In this document: positions 8,066-16,501 of the stretch, piece after piece
Numbering within the stretch: position 1 is the first letter of the stretch
Layout of the letters: every line of letters begins with the position of its first letter
NCBI RefSeq assembly: GCF_027497255.1
Contig: NZ_CP114903.1
Coordinates: forward strand, 3,720,001 to 3,784,000
Direction: 5' to 3'
DNA length: 64,000 nt
Origin: Micromonospora sp. WMMD882
Lineage (GTDB): Bacteria; Actinomycetota; Actinomycetes; Mycobacteriales; Micromonosporaceae
Made by a program: the position numbers and the translations under genes
Notes under the pieces: model-generated
Told to the model about the DNA's origin: nothing
The model's input: the letters and a program-made list of their open reading frames with translations, nothing else
Database searches by the model: none

Positions 8066-8650
8066 TCAGAGCCCGGCCGCGGCGTCGTACCGGCGGCGCA
8101 GGCTCAACATCTCCGTGTCGCCCAGCGCCTCCTTGGCGGCCAGGTCCGCGTACCTGGCCGGGAACATCTCCCGCAGTCGGTCGATGAACCTGACGTTCTC
8201 GGTCGCCTCGACCACCTGGATGCCCACCGGCTCGGTGGACATGTCCATGATCAACGGGCCGGCCAGTTTGACCGCCACGTCCCAGGGGCGCTTCTGCTCG
8301 GCGACCCCACAGAGGTGGAAGGCGTAGACCGTGCGTACGTCGGTCAGCTCGGCGGCCTCGGTCGGCTCGTAGCCGTAGACGTGGACCCCGCAGACCACCG
8401 CCGGTTTCTCCTCCTCACCGTTGGCCACCTGCTGCACGGCGTGCCCGGCGTGGTTGTGCTGGCCCGGGTCCGCCTGTTCGAGCGTGGTACGCATCCGGGC
8501 GACGATCTGGGCCTGCAGATCCGCCGGCTCCGGCTCCGAGCCGGTCGACCTGACCAGCGCCACCGCGCCGGCCGACACCACCAGCAGGATCACCGCCACC
8601 CACACGAAGCGGTTCCGGTGCCACCCCGCGAAACTCTCCCGGGAAATCAT
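8066..8650 (-). CDS. Membrane-anchored hypothetical protein
   Basis: A 194-aa protein with a single N-terminal transmembrane anchor (about residues 14-33, VWVAVILLVVSAGAVALV) and an outside domain containing two cysteines (AVVCGVHVYGY and FHLCGVAEQ), which could form a disulfide. No known domain is recognised. The ATG at 8650 follows GAGGTAATC, a reasonable ribosome site. It stands alone between the 58-aa peptide gene and the ABC operon. Confidence 0.65.
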   Translation of the reverse strand: MISRESFAGWHRNRFVWVAVILLVVSAGAVALVRSTGSEPEPADLQAQIVARMRTTLEQADPGQHNHAGHAVQQVANGEEEKPAVVCGVHVYGYEPTEAAELTDVRTVYAFHLCGVAEQKRPWDVAVKLAGPLIMDMSTEPVGIQVVEATENVRFIDRLREMFPARYADLAAKEALGDTEMLSLRRRYDAAAGL

Positions 8651-8996
8651 GATTACCTCTCCACCTCGTCGCCGGTACTGCTGCGTTGGCAGGTCACCTC
8701 GGACGCCGCCGGCGGGTCGGGCGTCCGAGCCGCGCCGGACGGTCACGGGACGCTTCCCGCGGTCACGTACGGCGGAGACACCTGCCCGGAACCCGGTGCC
8801 CGTCGTCGTGGAGGCGGCCCGACGGCACGGCGCGCGAGCGTCTGCCAAAGCGACGCGCTGCCGACACTGCCGTGGCTCCCGTGCTGGCCGTTCCCAGCGC
8901 GGTTGCCCCCGCGCTGCGGCTGATACCAGCCATTCCAGCACGCCCGGACCCGCTCCGGCAACATAGACGACCCTCAGCGCAGCTCCGGCCGACGGT
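8651..8996. other. Intergenic, no gene seen
   Basis: This 346-bp gap separates the membrane-anchored protein from the end of the sigma/ABC operon. It probably carries the promoter of the gene starting at 8650, but I see no convincing -35/-10 pair, hairpin or coding frame. Confidence 0.5.
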
Positions 8997-9587
8997 CTAC
9001 TCGGACGCGAACCTGCGGGCCGGGCCGGCGACCGAGTAGGCGATCAGCCCGCCGACGGCCAGCACCGCCGCCGTCGACGCGGCGACGGTGTCGTCGGCCG
9101 GTTGTTCCTGCCAGGTCGCGACCGCTCCCCCCGTGCCGGCCTGGGGATAGACGGCCGCGACGACGGTCCAGCCCAGCGGCAGGAACCACGACCGGGCCGC
9201 GCCGACCACCGTCGCGCACAGCGCGGTCAGCCCGAGCAGGCCGGCGGCGTCGCGCACCACCAGGGCGACCGGCCCGAACCGCGCCCCGGTGTGCCGGGTG
9301 ACCAGCAGGACCCCGAGCACCACCACCAGCCCGGCGAGCAGGTGCGCCGCGCGCCGCCACGGCCAGCGCCGCGAGGCGGTCCGGTCCAGGCTCTCGTCCG
9401 GGCCGGCGAGGGTGGGCGCCAACGCCACCACCATCAGCAGGACGGTCAGGACGACCACCATCGAGGCCACGTCCCGCTCCTCGGCGAAGGCCAGCCACAG
9501 CCCCCAGACCGCTCCCGCGCCGCCGAGGGCCGCCGCCAGGGCCAGCGGCACGCGCCGCGAACGCAGGTACAGCGCCGTCGGGGTCAC
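8997..9587 (-). CDS. Integral membrane protein, last gene of the sigma/ABC operon
   Basis: A 196-aa protein with about six hydrophobic segments (for example VPLALAAALGGAGAVWGLWL and VVVLTVLLMVVALAP) and no soluble domain. The GTG start at 9587 overlaps the upstream stop as GTGA, so it is translationally coupled to the ABC permease. It may be an extra membrane subunit of that transporter; no family is recognised. Confidence 0.75.
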   Translation of the reverse strand: MTPTALYLRSRRVPLALAAALGGAGAVWGLWLAFAEERDVASMVVVLTVLLMVVALAPTLAGPDESLDRTASRRWPWRRAAHLLAGLVVVLGVLLVTRHTGARFGPVALVVRDAAGLLGLTALCATVVGAARSWFLPLGWTVVAAVYPQAGTGGAVATWQEQPADDTVAASTAAVLAVGGLIAYSVAGPARRFASE

Positions 9588-10918
9588 CTGGCGCTCCCGG
9601 AGAGCAGGCCGGTGGGGTCCGCGCAGGCCCGGGCGGCGTCGCGGACGGCGGTGACCCGGGCCAGCGCCTCCTCCTCGGGCAGCGCGCGCAACCCCTGCCA
9701 CAGGGTGACCGCCCCGGCGTTGATCTCCGGGTCCTCGAAGATCATGCCGGGCACCACCCCGACGTCGGAGCGCGGCTCACGGCCCAGCAGCCAGTAGGCC
9801 GCCGCCCGTTCCACCACCTCGTCGCGGCGCTGGCAACGCCCGTCGTACGGGACGCCCAGGCCCCCGACGACCTCGGGCACCACGGCGGCCGGATGGGCCA
9901 GCCCGCCACGCCCGTCGATCCGGACCTGGATCGTGACGGCGTCGCCCCGGGGCGGCACAGCCTCGTCGAGCAGGAACGTGTGGGTGTCCTCGTGCACGGC
10001 GGTCGGCGCGTCCGGCAACCTCGTCAGCGCCGCCAGGCCCTCCCGGGCCAGCGGGGTCAGCGTGTCGAGCACGTTGGCGTGGAGGCGGCTGACGCACACC
10101 GTCGGGGTGTCGTCGGTGCACACCAGCTCCCGCGCGACCTGGTCGACCGGCCAGTTCAGCGTGTCCTCGTCGCGGGGCAGGACGGTGACCGCGACGGTGA
10201 CCCCGAGCGCCACCGGCACCAGCGCCGCCGTACGGGCCCGCCAGTCGCCGGCCACGAACAGCAGCAGCCCGGCCACGGCGAGCGCGGTCATCGAGATCGC
10301 GAGCGCGCCGCTGACCCGGTTGTCGATCGTCTGGTAGGCGTGGAACGGGCCGGTGCCGTGGACCGGGGAGATCGCGGCGGCCAGCCGGTCGGGCAGCCGT
10401 ACGACGCTGAGGAAGACCAGCAGGACGGCGGCGACCGCCAGCGCCGGCGCGGTCACCAGGGCGGGCAGCATCCGCCCGATGCCCAGCCCGAGCCAGGCCG
10501 CGGCGACCAGGGACAACGCGCCGACCGCGGTGACGACCGTGAAGTTCAGCAGCGGCAGGTGCCGGGCGGTGCCGACGATCCAGGCGATGCCCGCCCCGGT
10601 CACCAGCAGGTAGGCGGTCGCCAGGGCGACGGCCAGCGCGCCGAGGACCGGCAGCATCCGCTGGGCACGCGGCCGGGCGGTGGTGGCGAACAGCTCGCCG
10701 ACCCTGGCCCGGTGTTCCCGCCGGCCCTGCCAGGCGCCGGCGGCCAGGGCCAGCGGCCACAACAGGAGCAGGTACTCCCGGATGGCCATGGCCAGCGCCA
10801 TCCAGCCGTCCGACCAGCGGCCGGTGGCGACGTACAGCGCGCCGACCCCGACCAGCACGGTGATCAGCGCGGTACCGGCCGCCGCGGAACGGCGCAGCTC
10901 AAGACCCAGGACGTTCAT
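9584..10918 (-). CDS. ABC transporter permease-like membrane protein
   Basis: A 444-aa protein with roughly six N-terminal transmembrane helices followed by an ordered region of about 200 residues after residue 250 containing two cysteines (ELVCTDDTPTVCVSRL). It overlaps the ATPase gene upstream (ATGA) and the membrane gene downstream (GTGA), so the three are made together. This matches the polytopic ABC-2-type permeases paired with a single ATPase in antibiotic-resistance or lipid-export systems. Substrate unknown. Confidence 0.75.
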   Translation of the reverse strand: MNVLGLELRRSAAAGTALITVLVGVGALYVATGRWSDGWMALAMAIREYLLLLWPLALAAGAWQGRREHRARVGELFATTARPRAQRMLPVLGALAVALATAYLLVTGAGIAWIVGTARHLPLLNFTVVTAVGALSLVAAAWLGLGIGRMLPALVTAPALAVAAVLLVFLSVVRLPDRLAAAISPVHGTGPFHAYQTIDNRVSGALAISMTALAVAGLLLFVAGDWRARTAALVPVALGVTVAVTVLPRDEDTLNWPVDQVARELVCTDDTPTVCVSRLHANVLDTLTPLAREGLAALTRLPDAPTAVHEDTHTFLLDEAVPPRGDAVTIQVRIDGRGGLAHPAAVVPEVVGGLGVPYDGRCQRRDEVVERAAAYWLLGREPRSDVGVVPGMIFEDPEINAGAVTLWQGLRALPEEEALARVTAVRDAARACADPTGLLSGSAR

Positions 10919-11715
10919 CGGGTGGCCGCCGCGCGGTGCTCGCGGAGGATCGCGGAGTAGCCCCGCTCGGCCGGGCTGTCGCCGGCGTGCCCCTGGTCGC
11001 CCTGCGCGGCCAGCGCCTCGGTGGCGCCCTGCCACACCAGGCGGCCCTCGTTGACCACGACGACGTCGGCGCAGGCCGCCGCCACGTCCTCGACCAGGTG
11101 GGTGGAGACCAGTACGCAACTGTCGGCGCCGAGGTCACGCAGCAGCTCACGGAAGTCGAGTCGCTGTTCCGGGTCGAGGCCGACGGTCGGCTCGTCGAGC
11201 AGCAGCAGCCGCGGGTCGTTGACGATGGCCTGCGCGATGCCGGCCCGGCGCAGCATGCCCCCGGAGAGCGTCTTCAGCCGGGCGTCCGCCCTGTCGGCCA
11301 GCCCGACCCGGTCGATGGCCCGTTGCGCCGCCGCCGGGATGTCCGCCCTGGGCATCTCCTTGAGCCACGCCAGGTACCCGACGAACTCCCGTACCGTGAA
11401 CCGCGGGTAGAAGCCGAAGTGCTGCGGCAGGTAACCCAGCTCCCGACGTACCGCCCGCAGGTCGGCGCGGCCGTCGGCCGGGTGACCGAGCAGCGTCAGC
11501 CGCCCGCCCGACGGGGCCAGCACGGTCGCCAGGGCCCGCATCAGGGTGGTCTTCCCGGCGCCGTTCGGGCCGAGCAGCCCGTGCACGCCGGTGGGCAGGG
11601 CCAGGTCGAGCCCGTCGACGGCCAGGTGCCGTCCGGCCCGGACCCGCAGGCCCTCCGCGTGGATCGCCCAGGGATGGGTGGTGGCGGCCGTCTCGACCGC
11701 GCGCACGGCACGCAT
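10915..11715 (-). CDS. ABC transporter ATP-binding protein
   Basis: A 266-aa ABC ATPase with Walker A GPNGAGKTT, Q-loop YLPQHFGFYPRFTVREF, signature LSGGM, Walker B LLLLDEPTVGLDP and the H-loop STHLVEDV, all intact. The ATG at 11715 is preferred over 11736 because AAGGAG sits 9 nt upstream of it. It powers the adjacent permease. Sequence style (LLGPNGAGKTTLM..GLDPEQR) is that of exporters of the CcmA/DrrA type. Confidence 0.92.
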   Translation of the reverse strand: MRAVRAVETAATTHPWAIHAEGLRVRAGRHLAVDGLDLALPTGVHGLLGPNGAGKTTLMRALATVLAPSGGRLTLLGHPADGRADLRAVRRELGYLPQHFGFYPRFTVREFVGYLAWLKEMPRADIPAAAQRAIDRVGLADRADARLKTLSGGMLRRAGIAQAIVNDPRLLLLDEPTVGLDPEQRLDFRELLRDLGADSCVLVSTHLVEDVAAACADVVVVNEGRLVWQGATEALAAQGDQGHAGDSPAERGYSAILREHRAAATR

Positions 11716-11809
11716 CGTCGTCGTCTCCTTCGTCATGAGGTGGGATGGCCGGACGGCCGGGGAGCTGCGGGGCCGGTGGCGGTCCGGGCCCGGGCGGTCG
11801 GCCCGGCGG

Positions 11810-12613
11810 TCAGCCGTGGTGGGAGAGTTTCCGGAATCCGCCGGCCCGGACGAGAGCCACCGCGACCAGCAGCGCGGTGGCCAGCGCCCACCCGGGGGCG
11901 CTGCCCCCCTCCAGCAGCGCCGGTGTCCGGGCGGCGGCGAGGCTGGGCGCGATCACCACGAGCGTCCAGCCGGCGGTCAGCCCGAGCACCGCCCGCCGTA
12001 CGCCGACGAGGGTGCCCAGCAGCAGCGCGGCGGCGGTGAACGCCAGGCAGGGCAGCAGCATCAGGGCCAGCGACACCCCGACGCCGGCGCCGGCCAGGGC
12101 GAGCGCGGGCACGACGAAGGCCAGCACCGCCGCCGTACGTCGCAGCAGCGTCGTCAGCCCGGCGGCGGGCGTGGCGGCGATCAGCTCCCAGGCCGGGTCG
12201 GCGCGGCGGTTCCAGGCGACCGCCACGCCGGGCAGCGGCGCCAGTGGCGCGACCAGCAGCACCAGCGCGGGCATCCCGACCCACAGCACGCTGAGCAGGG
12301 CGGCGCAGGCGAGCACCCCGGCGGTCATCGCCAGCCACGGCAGCAGCGTGCCGACGAACCAGCGGCGCCGCAGCACCGACCACGGCCGGCCGGGGCCGGC
12401 GGGCGTCGGCCGGGCCGCGATCTCCCGGTCCAGGCCCGCCGCGACGCGTTCGAGCACCGCCCGGGTGTCGGTGGTGGTGCTGCCGGCCAGCCGCGCCCGG
12501 CAGTCGGCGCAGTCCTCCAGGTGCGCCTCGATCGCCCAGAGGGCGGGCTCGTCGAGACCGGGATCCCCGGCGGCGTACCGGTCGAGCTGGGCCAGCGTGG
12601 GGTGGACGGTCAT
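11810..12613 (-). CDS. Zinc-binding anti-sigma-like integral membrane protein
   Basis: A 267-aa protein. The N-terminal ~95 residues are cytoplasmic and contain a ZAS-type zinc motif H31-x3-C35-x2-C38 (HLEDCADC), as in anti-sigma factors that hold ECF sigma factors. Six or so transmembrane helices follow. The ATG overlaps the sigma-factor stop (ATGA), the classic sigma/anti-sigma pairing. Unusually, the membrane part is polytopic, so it may sense a membrane or envelope signal directly. A 47-bp piece of this gene (12170-12216) recurs inverted upstream of the sigma gene. Confidence 0.82.
   Translation of the reverse strand: MTVHPTLAQLDRYAAGDPGLDEPALWAIEAHLEDCADCRARLAGSTTTDTRAVLERVAAGLDREIAARPTPAGPGRPWSVLRRRWFVGTLLPWLAMTAGVLACAALLSVLWVGMPALVLLVAPLAPLPGVAVAWNRRADPAWELIAATPAAGLTTLLRRTAAVLAFVVPALALAGAGVGVSLALMLLPCLAFTAAALLLGTLVGVRRAVLGLTAGWTLVVIAPSLAAARTPALLEGGSAPGWALATALLVAVALVRAGGFRKLSHHG
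12170..12216. repeat. 47-bp inverted duplicate, copy A (inside anti-sigma gene)
   Basis: These 47 bases are the exact reverse complement of 13234-13280. Here they encode the WNRRADPAWELIAAT segment of the anti-sigma-like membrane protein. Confidence 0.95.
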
Positions 12614-13158
12614 GACAGCGCCTCCCGCAGGGCGATCCGGGCTCGGCGTACGCGGGACTTGACGGTGTTCTCCGGTACGCCCAGCAGCACCGACGCCTCC
12701 CGTGGGGAGAGCCCGTCGAGGACGGTGGCCCGCAGCGCGGCCCGGACCTCGGGCGGCAGGACCAGCAGGGCCTGCTCCAGCTCCTGGCCGATCCGGGTGG
12801 CCATCACCTCGTCCTCGGCGGCCGGCGCGGTGCTCGGCATGAGCGGCGCCTGCGGGGTCTGCGCCCGCCGCGCCCGGCGACGGAACGCGTCGACCAACCG
12901 GTGGGCGGCGATGGTCCACAGCCAGCCGACCGCGCTCCCCTTCGCCCCGCCGCCGCGCACGCCGGCGAAGCTGCCCGCCGCCCGCCAGACCGTCAGGTAG
13001 GTGTCCTGGAGCACCTCGGCGACCACGTCCGGGTCGGCGCACCGGCGGCGCAGCCGGACCTCCAGCCACGGCGCGGTACGCCGGTAGAGCTCGTCGAACG
13101 CCCGCCGGTCGCCACGGGCGACCCGGCGGACGAGCTCACCCTCGTCGGACCCTTCCAT
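12610..13158 (-). CDS. ECF RNA polymerase sigma factor
   Basis: A 182-aa sigma-70 family protein of ECF size. Region 2 is visible as AFDELYRRTAPWLEVRL..VVAEVLQDTYLTVW and region 4 as LSPREASVLLGVPENTVKSR. The ATG at 13158 is chosen over 13215 because it gives the usual ECF length and removes a low-complexity extension. It heads the operon with the anti-sigma and ABC genes, so it likely drives their expression in response to a membrane-sensed signal. Confidence 0.9.
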   Translation of the reverse strand: MEGSDEGELVRRVARGDRRAFDELYRRTAPWLEVRLRRRCADPDVVAEVLQDTYLTVWRAAGSFAGVRGGGAKGSAVGWLWTIAAHRLVDAFRRRARRAQTPQAPLMPSTAPAAEDEVMATRIGQELEQALLVLPPEVRAALRATVLDGLSPREASVLLGVPENTVKSRVRRARIALREALS

Positions 13159-13233
13159 GCCTGCTCTCACACCTGGTAAGACGACGCGCCCCGCCGGCCG
13201 GGGTCCCGACACCATGTGATCGCCGTCACTTCT

Positions 13234-13280
13234 CCTGGAACCGCCGCGCCGACCCGGCCTGGGAGCTGATCGCCGCCACG
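13234..13280. repeat. 47-bp inverted duplicate, copy B (upstream of sigma gene)
   Basis: This copy lies in the region 5' of the sigma gene, inverted relative to copy A. On the plus strand it remains in a frame that reads WNRRADPAWELIAAT and continues to a stop at 13371-13373, so it looks like a gene fragment, or a piece of this operon copied and inverted. Confidence 0.95.
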
Positions 13281-13347
13281 CTGATCGGCGTCCACGCCGG
13301 GCCGGGCGCCGTGGTGGCGCTCGGCCACCCGCGAGACGTACGGATGG

Positions 13348-13671
13348 TCACGCCTCCTCGTCCGGAGACCTGAAGCCGGGCTGGAACCGGTCGGACGGCG
13401 CGCCGAGCTCGGCCCACCACCGCCCACGGCGCACCTCGATGCCCGGCACGTCCGCCAGCACCCGGTCGGCATCGACCAGGCTGGCGACCGACCGGGCCAG
13501 CTCGCCCCGCAACTCCGCGACCGCCTCGTCCAGGGTGTCGGCCTCACTCGACCAGTCGATGTCGGCGCTCCGTAACCGTTGTTCCGCGGCTTCGAACACC
13601 CGGTCCGCGTCATCGACCGTGATCTCGAAGCGGCAGTACAACTGCACGACGACCGGCTTTGCCTCTGCCAC
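13348..13671 (-). CDS. Small hypothetical protein next to caspase-GUN4 gene
   Basis: A 107-aa acidic protein (EITVDDADRVFEAAEQRL..., then DEAVAELRGELARSVASLVD). The GTG at 13671 has GGAGG 8 nt upstream, supporting this start over the ATG at 13761. No family is recognised. It is divergent from the caspase-GUN4 gene with 252 bp between them, so the two may share a control region. Confidence 0.6.
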   Translation of the reverse strand: MAEAKPVVVQLYCRFEITVDDADRVFEAAEQRLRSADIDWSSEADTLDEAVAELRGELARSVASLVDADRVLADVPGIEVRRGRWWAELGAPSDRFQPGFRSPDEEA

Positions 13672-13923
13672 GGCAGAAGCCTCCCACGGGCCGCGCAGAC
13701 GTGCGCTGGACGCCGACGCCGATCCAGGCCGGAACCCTCCTGACCTGGTGACGGAGCACAACGTGCGGGCCGTCCGTCAGAAATCCAGCGTCGGCACCTC
13801 CGGGGCGTCCGAGGAGACGGAATGGCACCGCACGAGAGCCACCTCGACCAGTCCGGCTGGTCAGCGTACGACGTTCACCGCACGCGGATCACGCCCGACG
13901 ACAGCGGCAAGGACCGTTGACTG

Positions 13924-15657
13924 ATGATCGTGGGGTCCGCCGACCAGCCGGACGACGGGGCCGGGACACCCGGTCCGTCGTCCCGCGACGTCGCCGTCGT
14001 CGTCGGGGTCGACCGCAACGTCAACCTGAGCACGTCCACGCTGTCGTGTGCGGAGGCGGACGCGGTCGCGCTGGCGGCGCTGTTCCGGCACCTCGGCCTC
14101 GCCGACGAGCGTGTCCTGGTACTGGTCGGGGAGCAGGCCACCCGGGCCGCGGTCATGGGCGCGGTCACCGCCGTACGGCAGGAGTTTCCCGACCTCGGCG
14201 CGGCCGACCGCGTCTGGTTCACGTTCAGCGGGCACGGCCTGATCGGTCCTGACGGCCGAGGTCACCTGCTGGTCCATGACACCTATCGGCAGTCCGGTGT
14301 GGGTCTGCGTGACAGCGTGGTGGTCGGCGAGGTCGTCGAACGCCTGCGCGCGTCGACGGCGGCAGCGCCCAGGCCGAACGTCGTCCTGCTGCTCGACGCG
14401 TGCCGCAGCCGGCCGGTCGGCGCCTGGCGTTCCGGCGACCTCGACCTCGCCAGCGCCCTGCGCACGCTGCTCGCGGCGAAGCCGTCCGGCACGGTGGTGA
14501 TCTCGGGCTGCCCCGAGGGACAGTTGTCGTTCGAGGACCGCGACCGCGGCCTGGGGGTCTTCACCGCCGCGTTCATCGACCTCATGACGCCCGACGACAG
14601 GCCGCGCACGCTCGCCGAGCTGAACAGCCCACTGGCCCGGCGGGTGCTGGCGCGCTCCCGCCAGATCGACGGCACCTGGCGTCAGTCGTCGACCATCATG
14701 GTCGAACCGGCCGAGCTGATGGAGGGCCTCCTCCTCGCCCCGCAGCGGCTCCGGCGCGACGACATCCTTGAGCTGCACGGGCGCAGCCGCGACATCAAGG
14801 ATCTGTCGGCGGTGGCGATGCTGTACGAGAACCTGTCCCACGCCGCGGTCCACCCGGAAGACGCCGAACTGTTCACCAGACCGCGCCACCGCGTCGGCGG
14901 ACCGCGCCGTCGCCGCCCGGTGACGGCCGCGTCGGACCTGGACCTCGACCGGCTCGACCACCTGATCCGGCACGGCCGGTACCGTGACGCCGACCGAGAG
15001 ACGCTGCGGCTGCTCCTGCGGTCCGCAGGACGCGACCCGCAGTCCGTCCGGACGCACCTGCTGAGCCCGGACGACGCCGGGAGAATCGCCACCGACGATC
15101 TGCTCGGCATCGACGAGTGCTGGCGTCGGCACACCGGCGGGCAGTTCGGGTTCCTGGCCCAGCTCGAAGCGGCCGAGGTGACGAACTGGGACGCCACCGC
15201 CTTTGCCGACAGGGTCGGCTGGCATCCGCAGGACCGCTGGTTGTACTACTCCGAGGCGCGGTGGACGTCCGCGGCGCCGCCGGGGCACCTGCCCATCCTC
15301 GGGCCGGCTGGTGGCGTCGAACCGCCGTGGCGGGTCACCGCCGGGGCGTACCGGCACACGCTGGCCAGTTGGGTGACGATGCCGGCGGCGGTGGTCCGGC
15401 AGGCACGCGACGGCACGGCGGTACGCCAGGCCCACCGCACGCCGATCCCGGAGCCGTTCACCTGGCGTGAGTACGTCCGGCTGGAGCAGGCCCACGTCGC
15501 CGAGACCATGGTCGGCGTCGGGCACGGGCGGCTGCGGCCGTTGGGCGGGCGTCTCGCCGAGGCGCCCGTGCGCGGTCTGCTCTCCACTTCGGCGTACTTC
15601 CTGTCGGCCGTCTGGGCCTTCAACCGCCCGACGCTGCTGCGGCGCCTGCGAAGCTGA
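13924..15657 (+). CDS. Caspase-like protease fused to a GUN4 domain
   Basis: A 577-aa protein. Residues ~22-265 form a caspase-like (peptidase C14) domain with the catalytic His104 in FSGHGLIG and Cys160 in LLLDACRS. Residues ~337-465 form a GUN4 domain: DLLGIDECW..GGQFGFLAQ, FADRVGW, LYYSEARW and APPGHLP are its hallmarks. About 110 C-terminal residues are unassigned. GUN4 binds porphyrins in phototrophs; in non-phototrophs it occurs as a fusion to signalling or conflict domains. A tetrapyrrole- or ligand-sensing protease is therefore possible. No clear ribosome site beyond AAGGA upstream. Confidence 0.88.
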   Translation: MIVGSADQPDDGAGTPGPSSRDVAVVVGVDRNVNLSTSTLSCAEADAVALAALFRHLGLADERVLVLVGEQATRAAVMGAVTAVRQEFPDLGAADRVWFTFSGHGLIGPDGRGHLLVHDTYRQSGVGLRDSVVVGEVVERLRASTAAAPRPNVVLLLDACRSRPVGAWRSGDLDLASALRTLLAAKPSGTVVISGCPEGQLSFEDRDRGLGVFTAAFIDLMTPDDRPRTLAELNSPLARRVLARSRQIDGTWRQSSTIMVEPAELMEGLLLAPQRLRRDDILELHGRSRDIKDLSAVAMLYENLSHAAVHPEDAELFTRPRHRVGGPRRRRPVTAASDLDLDRLDHLIRHGRYRDADRETLRLLLRSAGRDPQSVRTHLLSPDDAGRIATDDLLGIDECWRRHTGGQFGFLAQLEAAEVTNWDATAFADRVGWHPQDRWLYYSEARWTSAAPPGHLPILGPAGGVEPPWRVTAGAYRHTLASWVTMPAAVVRQARDGTAVRQAHRTPIPEPFTWREYVRLEQAHVAETMVGVGHGRLRPLGGRLAEAPVRGLLSTSAYFLSAVWAFNRPTLLRRLRS

Positions 15658-15699
15658 CCCCACCGTGACGGTCACCGACCGGGAGCCGCCCTCCGACAG

Positions 15700-15902
15700 C
15701 GCGCCTACCTTCCGTGGCCGCACGACCCGCGGCACGCGGCGGTGTCGCTCTGGCTGAACTCCGACGTCCCGGCGACCGACGTCGCGGCGCGTGCCGGGCA
15801 CTCCGTCGACGTGCTGCTCAAGGTGTACGCGAAGCGCGTCGACGGCCAGGAGGGACCGTCAACCAGCGGATCGAGGCCGCACTGGCCGGCCCGGTCCCGT
15901 AG
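15700..15902 (+). pseudogene. Tyrosine recombinase (phage integrase) C-terminal remnant
   Basis: Translation gives an integrase C-terminus: HDPRHAAVSLWLNS (box with conserved Arg-His), AGHSVDVLLKVYAK with the presumed catalytic Tyr, then a frameshift near 15858 after which NQRIEAALAG continues in another frame to TAG at 15900-15902. The N-terminal and central parts are absent. It marks an old integration event at the left edge of the accessory region. Confidence 0.85.
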
Positions 15903-15942
15903 GACCCCGCCGCATCGGAAGCGTCGCCGCTACCCTCACCCG

Positions 15943-16269
15943 GTGGCCGGCGATGTTTCGATCAAGCTCACCCAGGATCAGGCCCTGGTGCTCTCCGCCT
16001 GGCTCGACAAGGTGATCGGCACAGCACGGTTCGATGCCCTCGCTGACGAGGATGTCGCCGTCTGGGCGGCCCTGCACCGCATCAGCGGCGCCCTTGAGAC
16101 GTCGCTCGCGGAGATCTTCACGCCGGAGTACGCGGCACACCTGGACGCCGCCCGCGAGCGGCTCCGCGCCGACCTCGGGGCCGACTTCGTACAGGACCGC
16201 CAGCCGCAGCGGCACGCCCGGCACCGCGAGGACGGCGACCAGGCCAACCGGCACGGATCCGAACCTTGA
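15943..16269 (+). CDS. Small hypothetical protein, probably leaderless
   Basis: A 108-aa protein (SIKLTQDQALVLSAWLDKVI..., ending in a charged low-complexity tail) of a type I associate with actinomycete genomes but cannot name. The GTG at 15943 lies 6-7 nt after TACCCT, which fits a -10 element for a leaderless transcript; there is no ribosome site. The next 232 bp (16270-16501) hold no gene that I can see and mark a fall in GC content. Confidence 0.6.
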   Translation: MAGDVSIKLTQDQALVLSAWLDKVIGTARFDALADEDVAVWAALHRISGALETSLAEIFTPEYAAHLDAARERLRADLGADFVQDRQPQRHARHREDGDQANRHGSEP

Positions 16270-16501
16270 CCTGAGCAGCGGGCACGACCTGGGGAAACGC
16301 CCCGCAGGTCGAGCCATCGATGCGGGAACATGCCCACAGGTCAACCGGCGTCTCTGCTGATCTTCGAGGTGCACCTAATCCAGGGTCTTACGAACCCGGA
16401 CTGGGAGGCACGAAGGCTGCTGGACAGAATGTCATCATCGGCACTGCATAAATGACCCTCCATCAGGCGGTAGCCCACAATCGTCGCATTGCCGCCTACC
16501 A

